A DNA stretch of 64,000 bases, from NCBI GenBank assembly GCA_934272785.1, contig CAKQSE010000001.1, positions 75,445-139,444 on the forward strand, given 5' to 3'. Made by a program: the position numbers and the translations under genes. Of the stretch, positions 59,250 to 64,000 are shown in pieces; the stretch's first letter is position 1, and every line of letters starts with the position of its first letter. This stretch comes from an uncultured Alphaproteobacteria bacterium. GTDB taxonomy: Bacteria; Pseudomonadota; Alphaproteobacteria; Rs-D84. The notes under the pieces are model-generated. The model was not told the origin of the DNA. It saw only the letters and a list, made by a program, of their open reading frames with translations, and ran no database searches.

Positions 59250-59555
59250 ATGTCTGAAAAAATAATCTATACTTTATACACAAATGGATTGGGGTTTAAT
59301 GCAGAATGCAATGGCCGGCACGTCGGCGAAATAACGTTTGTGCGGGTGGGGCTGAATCGCCTGGTTATTGATCATACCGCCGTGGTCCCAGATTTCAGAA
59401 ATGCCGAAATTGGCCTGAATCTGGTGCGACATGTGTCGGACCTGGCGCGGCACCAGCGACGCAAGATTATCCCGCTGTGCCCATTTGCGCGCGCGATGTT
59501 TGAACGATATTCTGAATTTGATGATGTCCGTTTGATGCAGCGCGTCGGTCGCTGA
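59250..59555 (+). CDS. Small GNAT-like acetyltransferase-fold protein (YjdJ/COG2388 type)
   Basis: 101 residues from ATG 59250 (AGGGGG upstream). ECNGRHVGEITFVRVGLNRL, then IDHTAVVPDFRNAEIGLNLV and KIIPLCPFARAMFERYSEF follow the plan of the minimal GNAT family in which IDHTEV-P-x-RG-x-G-x-L is the acetyl-CoA loop and PxCPF the C-terminal signature. Here the RGxG loop is changed to RNAEIG, so acetyl-CoA binding may be weakened. The substrate is unknown for the family. Confidence 0.8.
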   Translation: MSEKIIYTLYTNGLGFNAECNGRHVGEITFVRVGLNRLVIDHTAVVPDFRNAEIGLNLVRHVSDLARHQRRKIIPLCPFARAMFERYSEFDDVRLMQRVGR

Positions 59556-59641
59556 GGAAAAATGTGTGTTATGGCATAAAAAATGGCTTGCACCGGCGCG
59601 CCCAGATTCCTATAATCGGGTCAGGAATTAAAGGAGAAAAA

Positions 59642-60211
59642 ATGAAAAAATTATCTGTTTTGTCTGCTGTGTTTGGCATGGCGATTTTTGGCGCGGCGTC
59701 TGCTGCGGATATCACGGTTTATTATTCGCCGACATGCCCACATTGCCATCACGCACGTGAATTTATCAGTAATAATTTGGTCTATGAATATCCTGATTTA
59801 AAGGTCAGCGAGGTCAATGTTATGGTCCAGGAATCGTTGCCACTGTTCCAGGAAACATTGAAAAAGTGCGAATATGAATCTGGTGGTGTGCCGGTGATTG
59901 TGGTCGGCGACAAATGCTTCCAGGGATATGCGGACTTTATGCAACAGGAATTGCGTGACGCGGTCGAAGCGGACATGTCCGACGATGCCAAGGCAACTGC
60001 GGCGGAAAATCGCAAGGCCATGGAATCTGATGCAGATGCGTTCAAGTCTGCACATCCAGATCGCGCGTCGGCGATTTCTGAATACAACCCAAACACGGTT
60101 GCTGCCGATACGACAGTTGAAAAAAAAAATAATTCCGGCATCTATTTCTATGGTTTGCTGATTGTTTTGGTCGCAGCATTGGGATTTGTTCTGGTTCGCA
60201 AAAAGAAATAA
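59642..60211 (+). CDS. Periplasmic thioredoxin/glutaredoxin-fold protein with C-terminal membrane anchor
   Basis: 189 residues; ATG 59642 with AAAGGAG. Signal peptide to about residue 22 (GAASA-A), then ITVYYSPTCPHCHHAREFI with the active site C-P-H-C (the DsbA-like dipeptide), SGGVPVIVVGDKCFQGY with the cis-Pro loop, and an Ala/Asp-rich helical stretch. The end GLLIVLVAALGFVLVRKKK is a membrane helix with a basic stop. So it should be a thiol oxidoreductase held on the periplasmic face. Candidate clients, by inference, are the Cys-rich secreted proteins at 30463-33003 and the VirB10 tail. cvpA follows 30 nt later. Confidence 0.85.
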   Translation: MKKLSVLSAVFGMAIFGAASAADITVYYSPTCPHCHHAREFISNNLVYEYPDLKVSEVNVMVQESLPLFQETLKKCEYESGGVPVIVVGDKCFQGYADFMQQELRDAVEADMSDDAKATAAENRKAMESDADAFKSAHPDRASAISEYNPNTVAADTTVEKKNNSGIYFYGLLIVLVAALGFVLVRKKK

Positions 60212-60241
60212 TGATAACGGAAAATCCCCAAAGGATAACCT

Positions 60242-61030
60242 ATGTTTGATTTGACTGTTTTAGATTACATATACATTGGCGTTGTGTTGGCGTCCACGAT
60301 ATGGGCGACGATTCGCGGTGGCGTGTATGAAACAATTGCAACCCTGTCGTGGGTTGTGGCGGCGGTGACGGCACGTTTTGTGTCGCCATTGCTGGACGGG
60401 TTGTTACAGCATTGGTTTGATTTGCCGGATTCAACCGTCGGGACATTGGTTGCGTCATACTTTATCGTGTTCTTTGCGATATTGTTGATTGTCGGGTTCT
60501 TTAACCAGAAACTGCGCGACCGCGTCCAGGCCAGCATGATGAAGGTCACAGATCACACGCTGGGGGTTATCTTTGGTATTATCCGCGGTATCTTTGTTAT
60601 GGGCGTTGTTTATTGGGGGGCATTGTGGTATTTCTCGGACGCACCCCAGATGCCTGATTGGATTGCCAATGCGCGCACACGCCCGGTAATGCAATTGACC
60701 GCGGTTAAATTGGATAAATGGTTTGTTCCGGGTGCCGAAAATAAATTACTGGCCCGTGATGTCGCCGGCACGCAAGAGGCGATGGAAATATACAACAACC
60801 TGATAAATCCGGCGGTGTCGTCTGATACGCCGGCGGGAACAACGGCGACCGCCCCGGCGGACGCAAAACCGGCCAAGGGTGCCGCCACGACCACGGACAA
60901 AAAGACCGCCACCGCCCCTGCGCCCGCACCGGAAACAGGCTATAAATCATCAGAACGCACGGCATTGGAAAACCAGTTGTTGCAAATTGAATCTGCCGCC
61001 CGTGCCGAAGGGGGCGCGGACGCAGAATAA
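60242..61030 (+). CDS. cvpA: CvpA-family membrane protein
   Basis: 262 residues. Four hydrophobic segments in the first ~140 residues with the CvpA pattern (LDYIYIGVVLASTIWATIRGG, ETIATLSWVVAAVTARF, DHTLGVIFGIIRGIFVMGVVYW). A Pro/Ala/Thr-rich cytoplasmic or periplasmic tail (about 195-240) ends in a short helix. CvpA was named for colicin V production in E. coli and affects envelope and bile-salt tolerance; its mechanism is unclear. purF, the usual neighbour, is not adjacent. Confidence 0.88.
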   Translation: MFDLTVLDYIYIGVVLASTIWATIRGGVYETIATLSWVVAAVTARFVSPLLDGLLQHWFDLPDSTVGTLVASYFIVFFAILLIVGFFNQKLRDRVQASMMKVTDHTLGVIFGIIRGIFVMGVVYWGALWYFSDAPQMPDWIANARTRPVMQLTAVKLDKWFVPGAENKLLARDVAGTQEAMEIYNNLINPAVSSDTPAGTTATAPADAKPAKGAATTTDKKTATAPAPAPETGYKSSERTALENQLLQIESAARAEGGADAE

Positions 61031-61058
61031 CGTCCAACGCATGCGCATTTGTTATTGG

Positions 61059-61088
61059 CGTCGCCCATTTTCGGGCGGCGTTTTTTTA
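61059..61088 (+). terminator. Terminator of cvpA
   Basis: CGTCGCCC-attttc-GGGCGGCG followed by seven T. Confidence 0.85.
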
Positions 61089-61162
61089 CTGTGAATTCGT
61101 TCCCGATGACATATTTGCGTAATTATGCGAAAATACAGACATATGAAACAAAGGACCCAAAA

Positions 61163-61705
61163 ATGCTGAGAATAAAAATATGTCTGACGATATTTTTTAT
61201 CTATGAAATCGTGGCAACGATATTGCTGCATGCGTCGCGCGCATGTGCACCGATGTTTGGATTGGGATTTTGCAGTGACGTCGTATTCAAATACTTTATC
61301 GTATGTGCCGCGGTGCCAATGGTGGTGTTTTTAATCGCCATGTGGGTCCATGAAATTGTTATCGCGCGTCGGCGTCGGCATTCGGTGTTCTATCGTGCAC
61401 GTGGCGCGGCGATGCGCATTGCGTCAAACGTCCGCGATCGCATTACGCGCAATATTTCCCAGCAAGACCTGGAAAAAATGATTGCCGCCGCGTTGATTGT
61501 CGGGATAAAGAAATACGCCGCCCGCAATGCAAATGTGCGCCGGTTTATGGATGAAGTAATGGCGTCTGAATATATGGACGATGACGACGAATACGCCACA
61601 GATGATACAGATGACGCGCATGACGCCGCGCCCGCCGCATCACGCAGTCGCGCCACCACATCTGAACGGTCGCGTCGCGCCCGCCCGCGCGCCCGTAAAA
61701 AGTAA
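61163..61705 (+). CDS. Membrane protein of unknown function with charged C-terminus
   Basis: 180 residues from ATG 61163 (AAAGGA upstream); earlier in-frame starts run into the cvpA terminator. Two membrane helices: ICLTIFFIYEIVATILLHAS (about 5-24) and FIVCAAVPMVVFLIAMWVHEI (about 47-67), joined by a loop with two Cys. Then a basic region, an amphipathic helix (LEKMIAAALIVGIKKYAA), an acidic cluster (YMDDDDEYATDDTDDAHD) and an Arg/Ala/Ser-rich tail ending RPRARKK. Not recognised. The alternating charge blocks suggest a cytoplasmic interaction tail. Confidence 0.7.
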   Translation: MLRIKICLTIFFIYEIVATILLHASRACAPMFGLGFCSDVVFKYFIVCAAVPMVVFLIAMWVHEIVIARRRRHSVFYRARGAAMRIASNVRDRITRNISQQDLEKMIAAALIVGIKKYAARNANVRRFMDEVMASEYMDDDDEYATDDTDDAHDAAPAASRSRATTSERSRRARPRARKK

Positions 61706-61735
61706 GATTTATATGTGTTCCGAACCTTTCATTTC

Positions 61736-61761
61736 GTCCCCACCCGGGGACGTTTTTTTTA
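61736..61761 (+). terminator. Terminator of the 61163 gene
   Basis: CGTCCCC-accc-GGGGACG followed by eight T. Confidence 0.9.
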
Positions 61762-61775
61762 GGACAAAATCAAAT

Positions 61776-61800
61776 AAAAAAAACCGCGGGTGACCGCGGT
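61776..61800 (-). terminator. Terminator of tRNA-Thr
   Basis: Minus strand ACCGCGG-tca-CCCGCGGT followed by seven or more T, six bases after the tRNA end. Confidence 0.85.
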
Positions 61801-61805
61801 AATTC

Positions 61806-61881
61806 TGGTGCCAGTTGTCGGACTTGAACCAACGACCCTCTGATTACAAATCAGATGCTCTACCAGCTGAGCTAAACTGGC
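61806..61881 (-). tRNA. tRNA-Thr (anticodon TGT)
   Basis: 76 nt with encoded CCA: acceptor GCCAGTT/AACTGGC, discriminator A; D arm GCTCAGCTGGTAGAGC; anticodon stem TCTGA/TCAGA, loop TTTGTAA, anticodon TGT; T arm TCGTTGGTTCAAGTCCGACA. It reads ACA and related threonine codons. Confidence 0.97.
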
Positions 61882-61987
61882 AACGGGCTTTACTATACAT
61901 GGTTCGGAAAATAATTTCAAGTCTAAAAATCATAAATTGCTTGATTTTATGCAATAACCGTAAAAAATATATGCCAAAGGCAGAATT

Positions 61988-63232
61988 ATGATTAAATTAC
62001 CAGAATTATTGGCACCGGCTGGCACATTGGACGCATTTAAAACCGCCATTTTATATGGGGCGGACGCGATTTACGCGGGCCTGCCCGGGTTTTCAATGCG
62101 CGCACGTGCAAAAATTACCACCGAAGAGGTCCGGCAGGGCATCGACCTGGCGCATGCGGCGGGCAAGAAAGTCTATCTGGCGTTTAATCTGTTTGCGCAT
62201 GAACGCGAGTATGCAAATATGTCGCGCGTCAGCGAAATAATAAATTACCTGGGGCCCGACGCGCTGATTGTGGCGGACCCGGGCGTTATGATGTGGGTGC
62301 GCGACCATCACCCCGATATGCCGATACATGTATCGACCCAGGCGAACATTTGTTCTGCGGCATCGGTCCGGTTCTGGCAGAACGCCGGCGCAAAATTGTG
62401 CGTCCTTGCGCGCGAGGTTCCGTTCGCAGAATTTCGTGAAATCCGTGCCGCCTGCCCAGATGTTGGGCTGGAAATTTTTGTTCACGGCGCAATGTGTATG
62501 AGTTATTCTGGCCGTTGCCTGTTGTCCAACTTTATCACCGGTCGCCCGGCCAATCGTGGGGCGTGCGCACAACTGTGCCGATGGAAATACGATGTTATTT
62601 TGCGCGAATGTGAATCCGGTATTGAAATGCCATTGGTCGAAGATGACCGCGGCGCATACATTATGAACTCACGCGATTTGTGCCTGATGCCGCGCCTGGC
62701 CGAAATTATTGCGGTGCACCCAGATTCGTTAAAGATAGAGGGGCGCAATCGCAGTGAATACTATGTCGGTATGGTAACAAATGCGTATCGGTGCGCGATG
62801 GACGCGTATGCGGCAGACCCCGATAATTTTGACCCCGCACCATTTATGGCGGAATTAAATAAATTGGAATCACGCGGATACACAACGGCGTTCTTTGATG
62901 GGAACCTGGGGCCGGGGGCGCACGATTATGAAACAACGCGGTCAACGTCTGACTGGCACGTGGCGGGTGTTGTGACGGCGCGCGCGGCGGATAATATCAC
63001 GTTAGAATTACGAAATGAAATTCGCGCTGGGACAGAAATTACATTTGTTGTGCCGGGGCAAATCAGTGGCGTGACAATTTCGTTGCCACAAATCATAAAT
63101 GCAAAAAATGGTGATAGCCAGCCTAAAATGTCGGCCGGCCAGCATAACAGCATTGTGATTCCGCGTTCGTGGATTTCCCCAGAATCGTGGGAAAAAATTG
63201 TTCCATACGTTTTGGCATACCAGCATAAATAA
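61988..63232 (+). CDS. U32-family protein, tRNA hydroxylation (TrhP/YegQ)-like
   Basis: 414 residues. It starts LPELLAPAGTLDAFKTAILYGADAIYAGLPGFSMRA, the U32 hallmark, with FVHGAMCMSYSGRCLLSNFI and NRGACAQLCRWKYDV supplying the conserved cysteines of an iron-sulfur site, then KIEGRNRSEYYVGMV. The size and single U32 domain match TrhP, which with prephenate hydroxylates uridine-34 of certain tRNAs, more than the longer RlhA. UbiU/UbiV and true collagenase-like proteases are the other family members. Stop at 63232; a promoter for the next gene follows. Confidence 0.85.
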   Translation: MIKLPELLAPAGTLDAFKTAILYGADAIYAGLPGFSMRARAKITTEEVRQGIDLAHAAGKKVYLAFNLFAHEREYANMSRVSEIINYLGPDALIVADPGVMMWVRDHHPDMPIHVSTQANICSAASVRFWQNAGAKLCVLAREVPFAEFREIRAACPDVGLEIFVHGAMCMSYSGRCLLSNFITGRPANRGACAQLCRWKYDVILRECESGIEMPLVEDDRGAYIMNSRDLCLMPRLAEIIAVHPDSLKIEGRNRSEYYVGMVTNAYRCAMDAYAADPDNFDPAPFMAELNKLESRGYTTAFFDGNLGPGAHDYETTRSTSDWHVAGVVTARAADNITLELRNEIRAGTEITFVVPGQISGVTISLPQIINAKNGDSQPKMSAGQHNSIVIPRSWISPESWEKIVPYVLAYQHK

Positions 63233-63254
63233 ATTTTGCAAGAAAAAGATTTCT

Positions 63255-63282
63255 TTGACATTATTCCCAAAATGGGTATACC
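63255..63282 (+). promoter_or_regulatory. Promoter of the 63402 outer-membrane protein
   Basis: TTGACA-N16-TATACC, giving a leader of about 110 nt that contains two tandem hairpins. Confidence 0.65.
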
Positions 63283-63304
63283 CTGGTGAACGTTCGTATC
63301 ATAA

Positions 63305-63374
63305 AAGCGCACTGTTGCCAATAATGGGCGGTGTGGATATGAACCCCAGTCTTGCCAATAATGGGGGCTGTGGC
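63305..63374 (+). promoter_or_regulatory. Tandem repeated hairpins in an outer-membrane-protein leader
   Basis: Two similar units, about 45 nt apart: CACTGTTGCCAATAATGGGC with closing GGTG, and CAGTCTTGCCAATAATGGGG with closing GCTG. Each closes with a different but complementary stem (CACTG/CGGTG and CAGTC/GGCTG), so the fold is kept while the stem changes. Confidence 0.6.
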
Positions 63375-63401
63375 ATTTCATCACAACGAAGGAGTTATTT
63401 G

Positions 63402-64000
63402 ATGAAAAAATCTGTAAAGTTTGCAGTTGCGGCGTCTGTATTGACTATGCCTGCGATGGCTGCGAACGTTCCGGGCCAGTTGTATTCAACGGTCCACAAC
63501 ATGGAAAATCCGTTGTATTTGCCAGAACAGAATATGTTCTATTCCAAATTGTCCAACGGTATTATGTTAAAGGTTGCCGATAATTCATGGGCACACCGCG
63601 AGAAAAATCACGACGGTGGATTTGAATTTCCAATTGTCCGTGTCCAAGAAGAAATGGGATACGGCATAACCGATCGCTGGGCGGCGCACTTTTTGTTGCA
63701 ATACACCCACGATAACGATATTGGCCGCACCGGTCTGTCGGGTGGTCGTTTGGGCACAACATACCGCATTTTGAACCTGTATAACGGGTTTGTATGGGAT
63801 GTCTATGGTGATATCCATTTGGGCGGTGTTGGTGAAATGCGTGGCACATATAACGTCAAGGGTAGTTTGCAGCCCACAGGCAATGTGTATGGCGTGTTTG
63901 ACTATGACAACTATTCCGACGGTATGTGGGGATTCCACGCTGGGACCAAGTTTGGTCACGTTTGGGATAAATTGACATTACAGGTCTATGCCGAAGTTTT
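63402..64000 (+). CDS. Outer-membrane protein, N-terminal part (runs off the window)
   Basis: ATG 63402 with AAGGAG; still open at 64000. At least 199 residues. Signal peptide MKKSVKFAVAASVLTMPAMA-A. The mature part has barrel-like alternation (FEFPIVRVQEEMGYGITDRW, AAHFLLQYTHDNDIGRTGLS, LYNGFVWDVYGDIHLGGVGE, GMWGFHAGTKFGHVWDKLTL). It is likely a porin- or transporter-like barrel but no family is recognised from this half. It has its own promoter and a structured leader. Confidence 0.8.
   Translation, partial: MKKSVKFAVAASVLTMPAMAANVPGQLYSTVHNMENPLYLPEQNMFYSKLSNGIMLKVADNSWAHREKNHDGGFEFPIVRVQEEMGYGITDRWAAHFLLQYTHDNDIGRTGLSGGRLGTTYRILNLYNGFVWDVYGDIHLGGVGEMRGTYNVKGSLQPTGNVYGVFDYDNYSDGMWGFHAGTKFGHVWDKLTLQVYAEV

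Overview
The window looks like chromosomal DNA of an uncultured, probably host-associated alphaproteobacterium with a compact genome. The evidence is the secE-nusG-rplKAJL-rpoBC order, an L10-leader-type spacer, an rpmF-plsX pair, HU/IHF and MraZ proteins of alphaproteobacterial type, GC near one half, short intergenic gaps, frequent stop/start overlaps and some TTG starts. The lineage is inferred from gene content only.

Layout. 1-6110: end of a SPOR-bearing D-alanyl-D-alanine carboxypeptidase, recR, rsmA, a CPA2-type K+/H+ antiporter, lspA and yidC. 6143-7238: three small unknown proteins. 7517-12199 (minus): a virB8-virB9-virB10 block of a type IV secretion apparatus; the VirB9 carries a C-terminal SPOR domain and the VirB10 a Cys-rich tail. 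12437-24085: tRNA-Trp, secE, nusG, rplK, rplA, L10 leader, rplJ, rplL, rpoB, rpoC. 24133-25903: a HAD phosphatase-like gene, rpmF (a 49-residue gene) and plsX. 25931-36206: housekeeping and surface genes (mraZ, a ClsC-like phospholipase D lipoprotein, a large Cys-rich secreted protein, ihfA, tRNA-Arg, a tail-fibre-like secreted protein, a Cys/His-rich membrane protein) separated by four composite repeat islands. 36234-42006: an M13 peptidase, hemW, an outer-membrane barrel and an MltB-type transglycosylase. 42106-58008: a surface-glycan locus of seven glycosyltransferases and two COG5610-like HAD proteins, interrupted by olsB-olsA and an archaeal/eukaryal-type proS, and bracketed by two Mtd-N-like genes in opposite orientation. 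58211-64000: lactate dehydrogenase, a small GNAT-like protein, a membrane-anchored thioredoxin-fold protein, cvpA, tRNA-Thr, a U32 peptidase/tRNA hydroxylase and the start of an outer-membrane protein.

How the parts fit. Much of the accessory content concerns the envelope: cell-wall trimming (DacC, MltB), lipoprotein and membrane-protein biogenesis (LspA, YidC), phospholipid and ornithine-lipid enzymes, glycan assembly, secreted Cys-rich proteins and a secretion channel.

Two observations stand out. First, the intergenic islands share a roughly 32-bp purine-rich inverted terminal repeat and paired palindromes of about 44 bp. One island carries a small GIY-YIG endonuclease gene set exactly between two oppositely oriented palindromes, which suggests a nuclease-associated family of repeats. 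Second, the two Mtd-N-like genes bracketing the glycan locus have the same upstream cassette: a TTGATT-N17-TATAAT promoter, then 11 nt, then a terminator-like hairpin lying between promoter and gene.
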